Of a stretch of 64,000 nt of DNA, positions 32,382 through 41,476 are shown in pieces. The notes under the pieces are model-generated. The model had not been told where the DNA came from, did not search any database, and saw nothing but the letters and a program-made list of their open reading frames with translations. This DNA comes from Roseomonas indoligenes (GTDB lineage Bacteria > Pseudomonadota > Alphaproteobacteria > Acetobacterales > Acetobacteraceae), in the NCBI RefSeq assembly GCF_017813365.1, contig NZ_JAGIZA010000003.1:186001-250000 (forward strand), written 5' to 3'. A program made the translations under genes and the position numbers. Position 1 is the first letter of the stretch. Every line of letters starts with the position of its first letter.

Positions 32382-33196
32382 CCGGGCTTCTGGTAGCGGC
32401 GGGCGAGGTACAGCACCCGCCGCCGCTGCAGTGCCCGGTAGAGGACGGAGCCCTGCATCCCCGCGAACTGCCGCATCACCGGCCGCAACGGGCGGATCCG
32501 CGTGATGGCGGCACTCTTCGCCGCCTCCATCGCGTCCAGCGCGGCCACGACGCCCTCGTTGATCTCCGCCTCGGTCCGCAGGACCAGACCGGCACGGGCA
32601 AAGGCATTGTCGAGGTCCGGCAGCATGGCCGGGCTTCGCATATCTGCCCAGGTGAGCCACCCGCCCGGCCGCAAAACCCGTGCCGCCTCCGCCGCGAAGC
32701 GGTCCATGCTGCCGTAGCAGTGCGAGGACTCGACGTTCACGACGATGTCGAAGCTCGCATCGGGAAAGGGCAGCGCCTCCGCGTCGCCTTCGCGGAAGGT
32801 CAGGCGCGGCACGCCCGCGTTGAGCCGGATCGCCCGGCGCACGGTCTGCCGCGCGATGTCCACCCCCGTCACGGCATCCACGGCATAGTGCCGGGCGACA
32901 TAGGCGGCCCCCCCGCCATGGCCGGAACCCACCTCCAGCACCGAGGCGGCCTTCAGCGGCAATCCTTCGACCGCCTGATGATAGAGGCCGACGAAGGGCC
33001 GGGACGGCTCCTCCTCCGGCCGGAGGGCGAAGGGGGCGCCCGGCCCGATGTAGCCGTAGTTCAGGAAAGCCCAGCGCGGCGTGCCGGAGAGGCGCGAGAG
33101 CAGGTTGTAGCTCCGCCGCCAGATCCAGCGCCGCAGGCCCGGGAAGGCCCCGCGCTCCGTCGCCCGCAGCACCCTTCGGAACAGAGGTGTCGCCAT
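32378..33196 (-). CDS. Class I SAM-dependent methyltransferase
   Basis: A 272-residue methyltransferase. SAM motif I is [20 protein letters not shown] near residues 88-107, the acidic residue after strand 2 is in [11 protein letters not shown], motif II/III region shows [20 protein letters not shown], and [14 protein letters not shown] is motif IV-like. The N-terminal 85 residues are predicted helical and resemble the extension of methyltransferases acting on hydrophobic substrates (written loosely; no close family recognised). Coupled by TGATG to the upstream predicted metal-dependent hydrolase gene. The pair interrupts trpD-trpC. Substrate unknown. Confidence 0.87.
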   Translation of the reverse strand: MATPLFRRVLRATERGAFPGLRRWIWRRSYNLLSRLSGTPRWAFLNYGYIGPGAPFALRPEEEPSRPFVGLYHQAVEGLPLKAASVLEVGSGHGGGAAYVARHYAVDAVTGVDIARQTVRRAIRLNAGVPRLTFREGDAEALPFPDASFDIVVNVESSHCYGSMDRFAAEAARVLRPGGWLTWADMRSPAMLPDLDNAFARAGLVLRTEAEINEGVVAALDAMEAAKSAAITRIRPLRPVMRQFAGMQGSVLYRALQRRRVLYLARRYQKPG

Positions 33197-34062
33197 CAGG
33201 CCGGGACGGGGGCAGGCGCCTGGGCGGCCGCGGGCGCCAGCCCCTCCTCCGCCAGCAGGCGACGCCCGGATTCGATCAACCGCGCGTCCTTCGCCCCGCC
33301 GCCGCCGCGATAGCCCGGCCGCAGAGAGAGAAGGCAGGCGCCGATGAGGCGGGAGATAAAGCCGGGATAGACAAGGATGATCCAGAGAAAGCGCAGCCGC
33401 ACCCCGAGCGTCACCTCCTGCCCGGAGGCACGGATCATGGAGAAGGCGTTCCGGACAGCCAGGGTGCAGACCGCCCCGACCACGGTGCCGAAGGTGACGA
33501 TGCGGCCGACATAGCGCTTCCACAGCGGCAGGCGCGAGGGGATGGCGTGCAGCACCTGGAAGGCCACGGCCGCGTGCTCCACCTCCTCCAGCGCGTGCCA
33601 AGTCCAGAGGCGGCGGTAGTCGGGGTTCACGCCCTTCAGCAGCTTCGGGCGGCCGAGGAGGGAGCGGGACATGCTGTAGGTGATCTGCTCGATCGCGCAG
33701 GTCACCACCACGCGGCTCCTCGGTCCCTGCGCGGCGGAGAGCATGCGCTTGGTCGTCGCCTCCATCCCGTCCACGTCGTAGCCGAGCGCGCGCAGGCCAT
33801 CGTTGTAGGATTCGTGCTCCCGCGTGTGGAAGGCCTCCTGCAGCGCATAGCCCTGGATTCCCTTCAGCACCTCCGCGTCCTTCAGGTCATGCACGAAGGG
33901 CTTGAGGGAGCGGATGAAGAAGCGCTCCCCCTCCGGCAGCATCACCGCGAAGCCGTCGACGAGGGCGGATTTCAGGAGATCCCCGTCGAACCAGGCACGG
34001 TCCGGACGTGCCGCGATCCCGAAGCGGATGTCGCGGGGGATGATGTCCGGGGTGTCGGTCAT
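33196..34062 (-). CDS. Predicted metal-dependent hydrolase (PF10118-type)
   Basis: A 288-residue protein of the predicted metal-dependent hydrolase family. It carries spaced helical metal-ligand candidates typical of a ferritin-like di-metal site: QEAFHTREHESYNDG near residues 75-90, CAIEQITYSM near 120, and WHALEEVEHAAVAFQVLH near 148-165. Two hydrophobic stretches near 185-200 and 220-245 suggest membrane association. The start ATG fits the family length; the frame is open far upstream without homology. It is the first gene of a two-gene minus-strand unit with a methyltransferase, which points to lipid or hydrophobic-substrate chemistry; this is inference. Confidence 0.83.
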   Translation of the reverse strand: MTDTPDIIPRDIRFGIAARPDRAWFDGDLLKSALVDGFAVMLPEGERFFIRSLKPFVHDLKDAEVLKGIQGYALQEAFHTREHESYNDGLRALGYDVDGMEATTKRMLSAAQGPRSRVVVTCAIEQITYSMSRSLLGRPKLLKGVNPDYRRLWTWHALEEVEHAAVAFQVLHAIPSRLPLWKRYVGRIVTFGTVVGAVCTLAVRNAFSMIRASGQEVTLGVRLRFLWIILVYPGFISRLIGACLLSLRPGYRGGGGAKDARLIESGRRLLAEEGLAPAAAQAPAPVPA

Positions 34063-34368
34063 CGCGGGCTGCTGCACTCCATGCGGGCAGGCGGGGGATA
34101 TAGCCGAAACGGGCACAGGGTCCCACCCGTCCGCCCGTCCACCCCCTCGCAACCGCGGCATTCCTGCCCTCCCGCAGCAAGGGCCCGCGCGGGGAAGGGC
34201 GAGCGCAGAAGGCCAGGACAGGGTCGGTCCCGCGCGCGGCTGGTACCGCATCCGGAACGGCAGGCGCGCGTTGGAGCCCCTGCGGGCCGCGGAACCCCTC
34301 CGCGCTCCCCTGCCCCGCACGAGTGCCGCTTGACGGCACCGGCGGAACGGCGCGAGGAACCGCTCACC
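34063..34368. other. 306-base divergent spacer before trpC, no gene seen
   Basis: This region separates the minus-strand hydrolase gene from trpC. I see no convincing coding sequence: frames through it lack conserved features. It must carry promoters for both directions, because trpC is cut off from the trpEGD transcript by the inserted pair. There is no run of tryptophan codons for an attenuator leader. Several GC-rich short inverted repeats occur but none stands out. Confidence 0.6.
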
Positions 34369-35241
34369 ATGGACCAGACCCTTCCCGTAACCGACGCGCC
34401 GTTTTCCGACCCCACGCGCTCCGCGCCGTCCTCCTCCGGCGCCGCCCTGTCGGACACGCTCCGGCAGATCCTGGCCGCCAAGTACCTGGAGGTGCAGGCG
34501 CGGCAGCAGGAAACCCCGCTCGGGGAGATGGAGCGGCGCGCCCGGGACGCGGGCAGGCCCCGCCCTTTCACGGCGGCCCTCTGCAACGCCGTGGCGGAGA
34601 TGCGGGTCGGTCTGATCGCCGAGGTGAAGCGCGCCTCCCCCTCCGGCGGGCTGATCCGCGAGCCCTTCGACCCCGCTGGCATCGCGCGGGCCTACGAGGC
34701 CGCGGGTGCCGCCTGCCTCTCGGTTCTCACCGACGAGCAGTGGTTCCAGGGAACGCGGGAGCACCTGCGCCTCGCGCGCGAGGCGACGCAGCTGCCCGTC
34801 CTCCGCAAGGATTTCATGGTCGATCCATGGCAGGTCTTCGAGGCCCGGGCGATGGGCGCTGACGCCATTCTCATCATCATGGCCGCCGTGACGGACGAGA
34901 TGGCGGAAAGGCTGGAGGACACGGCGCGCGGCCTGGACATGGGCGTGCTGGTGGAGGTCCATGACGAGGCGGAGCTGCAGCGCGCCCTGGGCCTGGAGAC
35001 GCGCCTGATCGGCGTGAACAACCGCGACCTGCGGAGCCTGACGACCGACATCGCGGTGACGGAGCGCCTGGCGCCCCTCATCCCGGCCGACCGCATCCCC
35101 GTGGCCGAGAGCGGCATCCGCACTCCCGAGGACGTGCGCCGCATGGTCCATGCCGGCGCCCGCTGCCTGCTCGTGGGCGAGCACCTGCTGCGCCAGCCCG
35201 ACCCCGGCGCTGCTGCCCGCGCGCTGGTGGAGGCGGCTTGA
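34369..35241 (+). CDS. trpC: Indole-3-glycerol phosphate synthase
   Basis: A 290-residue TIM-barrel enzyme closing the indole ring in tryptophan synthesis. Signatures: [16 protein letters not shown] near residue 86, [15 protein letters not shown] near 123, [21 protein letters not shown] near 145, [10 protein letters not shown] near 217, and [15 protein letters not shown] near 246. The first 25 residues are an extension beyond the usual start. The ATG has GAGGAA upstream. No TrpF fusion. Its stop overlaps the moaC TTG start (TTGA), leading a trpC-moaC-moeA unit. Confidence 0.97.
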   Translation: MDQTLPVTDAPFSDPTRSAPSSSGAALSDTLRQILAAKYLEVQARQQETPLGEMERRARDAGRPRPFTAALCNAVAEMRVGLIAEVKRASPSGGLIREPFDPAGIARAYEAAGAACLSVLTDEQWFQGTREHLRLAREATQLPVLRKDFMVDPWQVFEARAMGADAILIIMAAVTDEMAERLEDTARGLDMGVLVEVHDEAELQRALGLETRLIGVNNRDLRSLTTDIAVTERLAPLIPADRIPVAESGIRTPEDVRRMVHAGARCLLVGEHLLRQPDPGAAARALVEAA

Positions 35242-35714
35242 GCGGCCCCCTCACCCATTTCGACGCTGCCGGGCGGGCGGCGATGGTGGATGTCTCGGCC
35301 AAGGCCGAGACGGTGCGGGAGGCCACCGCCAAGGGCCGGATCACCATGCGGCAGGAGACGCTGGCCCTGATCGCCGAGGGACGGGCGGGCAAGGGCGACG
35401 TGCTCGGCGTGGCCCGGCTGGCCGGGATCATGGCCGCGAAGCGCACGGCGGAGCTGATCCCCCTCTGCCATCCCCTTCCCCTCTCCTCCGCAAGCGTGGA
35501 GCTTGAACTGGCGGAGCCGGACGCGGTGGAGATCACCGCCACGGTCAGGACCGCCGGCCGCACCGGGGTGGAGATGGAGGCGATGACGGCGGTCACCGTC
35601 GCCGCTCTGACCGTCTACGACATGGTGAAGGCCGTCGATCGCGCCATGCGGATCGAGGCTGTGCGGCTGGTCAGGAAATCCGGCGGCAAGTCCGGGCTCT
35701 ACGAGGCCGAGTAG
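35238..35714 (+). CDS. moaC: Cyclic pyranopterin monophosphate synthase
   Basis: A 158-residue molybdenum cofactor enzyme that forms cyclic pyranopterin monophosphate after MoaA. The active-site [18 protein letters not shown] spans about residues 72-89 and the catalytic Asp-Lys pair is in [15 protein letters not shown] near 125-140. The start is TTG overlapping the trpC stop by four bases; [20 protein letters not shown] aligns with the family N-terminus, which justifies this rare start. moeA follows after one base. moaA is not in the window. Confidence 0.97.
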   Translation: MSGPLTHFDAAGRAAMVDVSAKAETVREATAKGRITMRQETLALIAEGRAGKGDVLGVARLAGIMAAKRTAELIPLCHPLPLSSASVELELAEPDAVEITATVRTAGRTGVEMEAMTAVTVAALTVYDMVKAVDRAMRIEAVRLVRKSGGKSGLYEAE

Positions 35715-35715
35715 C

Positions 35716-36921
35716 GTGATCCCCGTCGCCGAGGCGCTGGAGCGCATCCTCTCCGCCCTCCACCCCACTCCGACCGAGACGGTCTCCCTGCCGGAGGGGT
35801 GGGGCCGGGTGCTCGCGCGGCCCGTCATCGCCCGCGTCACCCAGCCGCCGGCCGATGTCTCCGCCATGGACGGCTATGCGCTTCGGGCGGCGGATGCGGC
35901 CGTGGGGGCGCGGCTGCGCGTGATCGGCAGCGCCCCGGCCGGGCATCCCTTCGATGGCACCGTCGGCCCGGGCGAGGCGGTGCGGATCTTCACCGGCGGC
36001 GCCGTGCCCGCCGGTGCCGATGCCATCCTGCTGCAGGAGGATGCGACGGCCGGGGACGGCTTCGTGAGCCCGACCGAGGCCTCCCGCCAGGGCCGCCACA
36101 TCCGCCGCGCCGGGCTAGACTTCGCCGCCGGCAGCGCCGTGCTGTCCCCGGGCCGCCGCCTGACGGCCCGCGACATCGGCCTCGCGGCCGCCGCCAACCA
36201 TCCGTGGCTGCAGGTCCACCGCCGCCCGCGAATCGGCATCCTCGCCACGGGCGACGAGATCGCCCTGCCCGGCGATCCCATTCCCCCGGGCGGCATCGTC
36301 TCCTCCAATGCCCATGCACTGGCGGCGCTGGTCCGGGCCTCAGGTGGGGAGCCCCTGGTTCTGCCCATCGCTGCCGACGACCGGGACGCGATCGCGGAGG
36401 CGGCGACCGCCGCGACGCGCTGCGACCTGCTGCTCACCACCGGCGGTGCGAGCGTGGGCGAGCACGATCTGGTCCAGTCCGCCCTCGGCCCCCAGGGATT
36501 CTCGCTGGATTTCTGGAAGATCGCGATGCGGCCGGGCAAGCCGCTGATCTGGGGCGACCTTCGCGGCACCCCCATGCTGGGCCTGCCGGGGAACCCCGTC
36601 TCGGCCCTGGTCTGCGCCGTGATCTTCCTCATCCCCGCCCTGCGCCGCCTTTCCGGCCTGCCCGCGGGCCCCGTGGGGGCGGGCACCGCCCTGCTCGGCC
36701 GGGACATGCCGGCGAATGACCGGCGGCAGGACTACGTGCGCGCGGAACTCTCCCGCGGCCCGGACGGGGCGCTGACGGCCACCCCCCTGCCCGTCCAGGA
36801 CAGCTCCATGCTCGCTTCGCTTGCGCGGGCGGGGGCGCTGGTGGTCCGTGCGCCCCATGCTCCGGCGGCCCCGGCGGGCACTCCCGTGGAAATTGTGGAG
36901 TTTTCTTCGATCGGCGTCTGA
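35716..36921 (+). CDS. moeA: Molybdopterin molybdenumtransferase
   Basis: A 401-residue MoeA that inserts molybdate into adenylylated molybdopterin. Recognisable parts are the N-terminal PADVSAMDGYALRAAD near residue 46, RIFTGGAVPAGADAIL near 90, ILATGDEIALPGDP near 175, the MoCF-fold TTGGASVGEHDLVQ near 240, and GLPGNPVSALV near 290. The start is GTG one base after the moaC stop with GAGG upstream. The end is 108 bases from lexA; the lexA promoter and SOS box lie in that gap. Confidence 0.97.
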   Translation: MIPVAEALERILSALHPTPTETVSLPEGWGRVLARPVIARVTQPPADVSAMDGYALRAADAAVGARLRVIGSAPAGHPFDGTVGPGEAVRIFTGGAVPAGADAILLQEDATAGDGFVSPTEASRQGRHIRRAGLDFAAGSAVLSPGRRLTARDIGLAAAANHPWLQVHRRPRIGILATGDEIALPGDPIPPGGIVSSNAHALAALVRASGGEPLVLPIAADDRDAIAEAATAATRCDLLLTTGGASVGEHDLVQSALGPQGFSLDFWKIAMRPGKPLIWGDLRGTPMLGLPGNPVSALVCAVIFLIPALRRLSGLPAGPVGAGTALLGRDMPANDRRQDYVRAELSRGPDGALTATPLPVQDSSMLASLARAGALVVRAPHAPAAPAGTPVEIVEFSSIGV

Positions 36922-36930
36922 GGAGCGGCA

Positions 36931-36960
36931 TTGACCGACGCGGGAGAACTTTCATAGAAC
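36931..36960 (+). promoter_or_regulatory. lexA promoter with alphaproteobacterial SOS box
   Basis: GAAC-N7-GAAC (36946-36960) is the reverse form of the alphaproteobacterial LexA operator GTTC-N7-GTTC. It overlaps a plausible promoter: TTGACC at 36931-36936, a 16-base spacer, and CATAGA at 36953-36958. It is 70 bases upstream of the lexA start, so LexA would block its own promoter. The exact match to the known consensus in the right place makes this well supported; the -35/-10 assignment is less certain. Confidence 0.85.
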
Positions 36961-37029
36961 TTCCACGTGGGTTGCCCGTTTGTTCGTGCGGATACCCCCA
37001 CCCCTCGCCCCCAGGGAGACGCCCGGACC

Positions 37030-37770
37030 ATGCTCACCCGCAAGCAGCACGAGCTGCTCACCTTCATCGACAAGCACCTGCGGGACACCGGCTTCTCCCC
37101 CTCCTTCGAGGAGATGAAGGAGGCGCTGAACCTCAAGTCCAAGTCCGGCATCCATCGCCTGATCACGGCGCTGGAGGAGCGCGGCTTCCTGAAGCGCCGC
37201 GCACACCGCGCCCGCGCGCTCGAAGTGCTGCGCGTTCCGGAAAGCCTGGCGCCGCGCGCCGTGCAGGCCATGCACGCGTCGCCCCAGCCGGCCGTGGCCG
37301 CGGCCCCGTCCTTCGCCCCGAACGTCATCCGCGGCAACTTCGCACCCAACCTTCCCGGCGCGGTCCGCACTGCCAACGATGCCGCCGCGGTCCACCTCCC
37401 CCTCTACGGCCGCATCGCCGCTGGTTTGCCGATCGAGGCGCTGCGCGACATGGGCGAGAGCGTCGAGGTGCCCGCCGCGATGCTCGGGGGTGGCGAGCAC
37501 TATGCGCTGGAGGTCTCCGGCGATTCGATGATCGAGGCCGGCATCCTGGACGGCGATACGGTCATCATCCGCCGCGGAGATACGGCCGATAACGGCTCTA
37601 TCGTGGTGGCCCTGGTGGACGAGAACGAGGTGACGCTGAAGCGGCTGCGCCGCCGCGGCAACTCCATCGCCCTGGAAGCCGCCAACCCGCGCTTCGAGAC
37701 CCGCATCTTCGGGCCGGACCGCGTGAAGGTTCAGGGCCGTCTGGTCGGGCTGGTTCGTCGCTACCACTGA
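37030..37770 (+). CDS. lexA: SOS repressor LexA
   Basis: A 246-residue SOS regulator. The N-terminal winged helix ([17 protein letters not shown], then [20 protein letters not shown]) precedes a 50-residue linker and the S24 protease domain. The self-cleavage bond is A131-G132 in [10 protein letters not shown]; the catalytic serine is S166 in SGDSM and the lysine is K204 in EVTLKRL. It is longer than E. coli LexA (202) because of the linker, as in other alphaproteobacteria. The ATG matches the family start. Autoregulation is indicated by the SOS box upstream. Confidence 0.97.
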   Translation: MLTRKQHELLTFIDKHLRDTGFSPSFEEMKEALNLKSKSGIHRLITALEERGFLKRRAHRARALEVLRVPESLAPRAVQAMHASPQPAVAAAPSFAPNVIRGNFAPNLPGAVRTANDAAAVHLPLYGRIAAGLPIEALRDMGESVEVPAAMLGGGEHYALEVSGDSMIEAGILDGDTVIIRRGDTADNGSIVVALVDENEVTLKRLRRRGNSIALEAANPRFETRIFGPDRVKVQGRLVGLVRRYH

Positions 37771-37785
37771 GGGCGTCGCTTGCCG

Positions 37786-37800
37786 GGGGGCTCCGCCCCC
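37786..37800 (+). terminator. GC hairpin downstream of lexA
   Basis: GGGGGC-TCC-GCCCCC, a perfect six-base stem with a three-base loop, begins 16 bases after the lexA stop codon. No T-run follows, so intrinsic termination would be weak. The 155-base stretch 37771-37925 between lexA and the convergent methyltransferase gene otherwise holds no gene that I can see. Confidence 0.35.
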
Positions 37801-37925
37801 TGGCTCCTGGACCGACGTGAAAGGTCCGCGGGGCTGACCTCAGCCGGCAGGTTTCGACAACCGCTTCTAGCTCAGCCGTTAAAGGCGCCTTGGCCCCGGG
37901 TATCCAGGCCTCTTGCAGGGCGATT

Positions 37926-39179
37926 TCAGTCCACGTTGCCCGGCAAGAGCTCCACCGCCTCGATAACGGCCGTGAAGCCCCGCTCGCAGAACAGCCGAAC
38001 CTCAACGCCGATCAGGTCCTCCGCTGCTTCGAAGGGCAGCGTGGCGACCCACCCCTCGGCAACCAGGGCCTCTCCCTGAACGGCGCGGGCCGCGAGGCGT
38101 GCTGAACCGTTCGCGGCGGACACGTCCATCACCGCCGTCCCGGATGCCGGCGCATCGGGCCGGAAATGCAGCCGCGCCGTCCAGCGGCCACGCGCGAGCG
38201 GGACATAGGGGCCGTACAGGCCTGTCCCCGCCGTGCCGTCCAGCAGGATCGCGCCGCCCTCTCGCTGGCCAGTGGCCGTCTGCACCCGATCATCTGAGGC
38301 GTGGAGATAGAGGGCCATCTTCGTCAGGCGCCGGGCTTCCCACACCGTGGCCCAGGGCGGGTCGGCGCAGGGGATGCGGCGGCCGGACCAGCCGGTGCGG
38401 GCCAGGGCGCGCTGGAAGTAGTCCTGGTGGAAGCCCAGCTCCAGCCAGCCATTCTTGCGAATGGCCCAGAGGGAATTGCCGTCCAGCCGCACGCCCCAGG
38501 GCTGGGGAAAGTCGGCCGTGATCGGCTCCCCGCCGAAGAAGAGGCGCCCGCCCTCGGCCACGCGCGCCTGCAGCGCACGCAGCAGGCGCAGGTGGTCGGC
38601 GCAATGGTGGAAGCACTCGAAGAACAGCACGGCGTCGAAGGTCGCGGTGCTGCGCTCCGCCCAGAAGAAGTCGTCCTGGACCACCTCGATGGAGAGATCC
38701 TCACGCGCGGCGCGACGGCGGATCAGCTCGCAGAAGCGCGGCTCCACGTCCACGCAGGTCACGTGATGGCCCAGCCGCGCCAGCTCCAGCGTCGTGTTGC
38801 CCCAGCCCGGCCCGAATTCCAGCACGCGCGAACCCGGCGGCAGGGCCATGGCGCGCAAGGCGAAGCCGATGCCCATCAGGTGCTCGCCGGCCGTGGTGGC
38901 GCTGCCGGTGGAATAGGGGAAGGGCCGGCGCAGGGCGGCGTCGACATCCAGCGGCGTCGCCTCGTTCGCCAGCGCATAGTCACGGCCCGCTATGGTCGCG
39001 TAGATGCCCATCTGCGCCTGGCGATACGCGTCGGAGAAAGGATCCTCCGGCATGCCGGCGGGTGGGTCGATCCGGAAGGTGCCGAAGACGGCGCGCATGG
39101 CGTCGTCGGAAACCCGCTCCGCCCGGTCGCATTCGGCCAGGGCCTCGTCCAGCTCCTCCAGGCTCCGCAGCACGCGCAT
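37926..39179 (-). CDS. SAM-dependent methyltransferase with C-terminal beta-rich domain
   Basis: A 417-residue protein. The class I methyltransferase core lies at about 95-250: SRVLEFGPGWGNTTLELARLG is motif I (given here in part as VLEFGPGWGNTTLEL), VTCVDVEPRFCELI carries the acidic SAM ribose ligand, and FDAVLFFECFHHCADHLRLL is motif IV-like. From about residue 300 a separate beta-rich segment follows, with GTAGTGLYGPYVPLARGRW typical of a sandwich domain seen on glycan-modifying proteins. The start is ATG overlapping the upstream gene stop by one base; a GTG one codon earlier is equally possible. Coupled to the 652-residue unknown protein, so both probably act on one surface-glycan product (inference). 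Confidence 0.85.
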   Translation of the reverse strand: MRVLRSLEELDEALAECDRAERVSDDAMRAVFGTFRIDPPAGMPEDPFSDAYRQAQMGIYATIAGRDYALANEATPLDVDAALRRPFPYSTGSATTAGEHLMGIGFALRAMALPPGSRVLEFGPGWGNTTLELARLGHHVTCVDVEPRFCELIRRRAAREDLSIEVVQDDFFWAERSTATFDAVLFFECFHHCADHLRLLRALQARVAEGGRLFFGGEPITADFPQPWGVRLDGNSLWAIRKNGWLELGFHQDYFQRALARTGWSGRRIPCADPPWATVWEARRLTKMALYLHASDDRVQTATGQREGGAILLDGTAGTGLYGPYVPLARGRWTARLHFRPDAPASGTAVMDVSAANGSARLAARAVQGEALVAEGWVATLPFEAAEDLIGVEVRLFCERGFTAVIEAVELLPGNVD

Positions 39180-41137
39180 CACGATGCCTCCGGCCCGTCG
39201 TCGCAGGGGTCCTCGATGATTCCCATCGCCACCCAGGGCTGCGTCTCGGAATTCGATTCGGCGGATGGGACGGAGGTGCGGATCTCCAGCGCATCCCCGC
39301 GCTCGCGGATGGATCGGGCGACCTGCCGGCGCATCAGCGTCTCGAACAGCTCCACGCGGTCCTTGTGCCTCGCCACCACCTCCCGCAGCTCGGGCCGGGA
39401 GGAGCGGCGGAGCGCCGCGAAGCCGCGCAGGGACAGGCCGGCGGAGTAGTTCCAGAAGCTGCCATGGGTGTGCCGGTTCCCCGCCTCGTCATGGACGTCG
39501 ATAACCACCCCGTCCTGCTTCACCGGGCCGCCGAGATCGACGGCGTGGGTGCCCAGCGCATAGGTGCCGAGCGCACGGTCTAGCGCGGGCGCGATTCGCG
39601 GGTCGTCCAGCGCCGTGGCCGCGCGGGCCAGGGCCAGCACGGCGGCGGCGTGGCAGTCCAGGTAGGGCGGCTTGCCCTTGCCCATCGGAAAGACGGAGAC
39701 GGGCTTCCCGACCATGTCCTTCATCGGCCGCTCGAAGGTGAGCAAGGCGTCTACCGCGCGCCGCAGCGCCTCCCGGTGGCGGGGGGAGCCCGTGACGGCC
39801 AGCGCATCCACCAAGCCCATCACCACGAAGGAGAGCGGGCGGGAGAAGATCGCGCGCGGATCCGTCTCCGCGGGCGCGAGCATGTTCTCCTCATAGGCGG
39901 CGAGGAGCTGGTCGTGCATCCCCAGCGCCTCCTCCACCATCGGTGCCGCGGCCTCTCCCGCGCGGGCGAGCATGCGGGCGCGGCGGGCGAAGGCCGAGAG
40001 CTCCACGCCGTAGTCGTAGGAGAGGGAAAGGTCGATCGGTTGGCTGGGCGGGGCCGCCGCCTCCGCGCCGATGATGGCGGCCATGTCGTCCACACGGTCG
40101 TAAAAACCGCCGGAGGTGAGGAGCTTCGTTTCCTCCGCGGAGATCAGGCCGCCGCAGCGCTCCCCGGGGAAGGCGTGCTCGGCCGCCACCCAGTGCAGGT
40201 TCCCCTCCTCCCGTGCGACCATGTTGAGGGCCGAGAGGCGTCCCGGCTCCCGAGGAACGGAGTGGATGGCGGGCGAGAAGCCGCGCATGAACCGGTCCCG
40301 CGACATGGACCAGTAGGGGGCGCCGGCGAGCGGCAACAGCCCCTCGGCGGGCTCCGTCACGCCCACCCTCATCGGCGCCGCGCCCGGCTGCCGGGCCCGG
40401 ACGGCGTTGTAGACCATGCCGAGCTCGCCATGGGTCAGGTCGTCCGCCGCGATCGTCAGCACGAGGTCAGAGACGGTCACGCCAGGATCGAGGTCGAGCG
40501 ATGCCTCAACCCGGAAGATCGTGCTGCGGGCATCGAAGCGATAGGCGTAGACGAGCCGCCCGAGCCGCAGGTCCCGCCCGTGCTGGGCGAAGCGCAGTTC
40601 GCTCGCGTGGGAAAGCTCCAGCGAATCGCCGCGGTGCCGGATCTCCCAGGCGCCAATGGCGTCCTCGACATCCAAGGTGTGGCCGATCCCGGCATAGGTG
40701 AATCGCACGTAGTTGCCGGTCAGCATCACGTTGCGGGCGGTGCGCCCGTCATGGAAGCGCACGCCGACGGTGACGATCCCGCGCGGCAGGTCGCAGGTGA
40801 TGTCCATCAGGCTATGGACGAAGCGCGCCCGCGCGCCGTCGTTCTCCACCGCCTCCAGCCGCGCCTGGCCGAGGCGGCGATACACGTAGGGGCCGCGGCA
40901 GAGGTCGCGCAGGAAGCCGAAGGTGGCTTCCACCGCCTCGGGATAAGCCCACCAGACCTTCGGGAGGGAGAGGAACTCCAGTGCCTTCGCGTTGTCGTCG
41001 GACCAGAACCAACGGTCCCCGTCCATCATCTCCTCGGTCTCCGCCACGGCCTGACGGTCGCCGAAGCGCGGGCCGACGGGATGCAGGAGGTGACGCACGA
41101 TGAAGGCGGCGTAGGGAATAGGATCGGTCGTCAGCAC
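39179..41137 (-). CDS. Uncharacterised 652-residue protein, possible carbohydrate-active enzyme
   Basis: I do not recognise the family. No signal peptide or membrane helix is obvious. The N-terminal half looks beta-rich (for example GYVR-like strands in VMLTGNYVRFTYAGIGHTLD and YAYRFDARSTIFRVEASLDL), the C-terminal half is alanine-rich helical with repeated PYLDCHAAAVLALARAA-type helices, and the pattern HTHGSFWNYSAGLSLRGFAAL near residue 580. This overall layout, a beta-sandwich plus an alpha/alpha barrel, recalls polysaccharide lyases and glycoside hydrolases, but no catalytic motif can be claimed. The GTG at 41137 is chosen because a longer frame would run into the tRNA-Val gene. Coupled to the downstream methyltransferase. 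Confidence 0.75.
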   Translation of the reverse strand: MLTTDPIPYAAFIVRHLLHPVGPRFGDRQAVAETEEMMDGDRWFWSDDNAKALEFLSLPKVWWAYPEAVEATFGFLRDLCRGPYVYRRLGQARLEAVENDGARARFVHSLMDITCDLPRGIVTVGVRFHDGRTARNVMLTGNYVRFTYAGIGHTLDVEDAIGAWEIRHRGDSLELSHASELRFAQHGRDLRLGRLVYAYRFDARSTIFRVEASLDLDPGVTVSDLVLTIAADDLTHGELGMVYNAVRARQPGAAPMRVGVTEPAEGLLPLAGAPYWSMSRDRFMRGFSPAIHSVPREPGRLSALNMVAREEGNLHWVAAEHAFPGERCGGLISAEETKLLTSGGFYDRVDDMAAIIGAEAAAPPSQPIDLSLSYDYGVELSAFARRARMLARAGEAAAPMVEEALGMHDQLLAAYEENMLAPAETDPRAIFSRPLSFVVMGLVDALAVTGSPRHREALRRAVDALLTFERPMKDMVGKPVSVFPMGKGKPPYLDCHAAAVLALARAATALDDPRIAPALDRALGTYALGTHAVDLGGPVKQDGVVIDVHDEAGNRHTHGSFWNYSAGLSLRGFAALRRSSRPELREVVARHKDRVELFETLMRRQVARSIRERGDALEIRTSVPSAESNSETQPWVAMGIIEDPCDDGPEAS

Positions 41138-41250
41138 TGGCCTGGCCTGAAGGGCATGGAGCGCTTGTAACCGGGAAGAGGCGGGAAAGACGAGGGCCCG
41201 CCTTGCGTCGCGAGCCACAACCCCTTCAGGACAAAGGGTATTTAGGCGGA

Positions 41251-41325
41251 TGGTGGGCGCAACAGGGATTGAACCTGTGACCCCCACCGTGTCAAGGTGG
41301 TGCTCTCCCGCTGAGCTATGCGCCC
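41251..41325 (-). tRNA. tRNA-Val (GAC)
   Basis: On the minus strand a 75-base tRNA with acceptor stem GGGCGCA/TGCGCCC, D-arm TAGCTCAGCGGGAGAGC, anticodon stem CCACC/GGTGG around loop TTGACAC (anticodon GAC, reading GUC valine), T-arm with GGTTCAATCCC, discriminator A and an encoded CCA end. Its 3' end faces the gene pair at 37926-41137. No duplicated tRNA 3' end was found on the far side of that pair, so there is no evidence for an integrated island. Confidence 0.97.
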
Positions 41326-41476
41326 ATCCGCCGGGTCCGCCAGGGCCCTAGGGGCCGTGGCATGGCGGCCCCTTTAGCCTGCCCCCCGCCGGGCATCAAG
41401 TCCGAAGGCGACGTGTCGCGTGCTGATGCAGCATCCCGCGTGACAGGCGCGTCCGGCTGTGGTGATTCAGGGATAG

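Noticed and set aside
37865-37905. TAGCTCAG followed by GTTAAAGGCGCC resembling a tRNA D-arm
   Set aside because: No acceptor, anticodon or T-arm can be built around it, so it is not a tRNA or a usable tRNA fragment.
37926-41325. Possible genomic island at the 3' end of tRNA-Val
   Set aside because: No integrase and no repeat of the tRNA 3' end on the far side; GC content looks like the rest.
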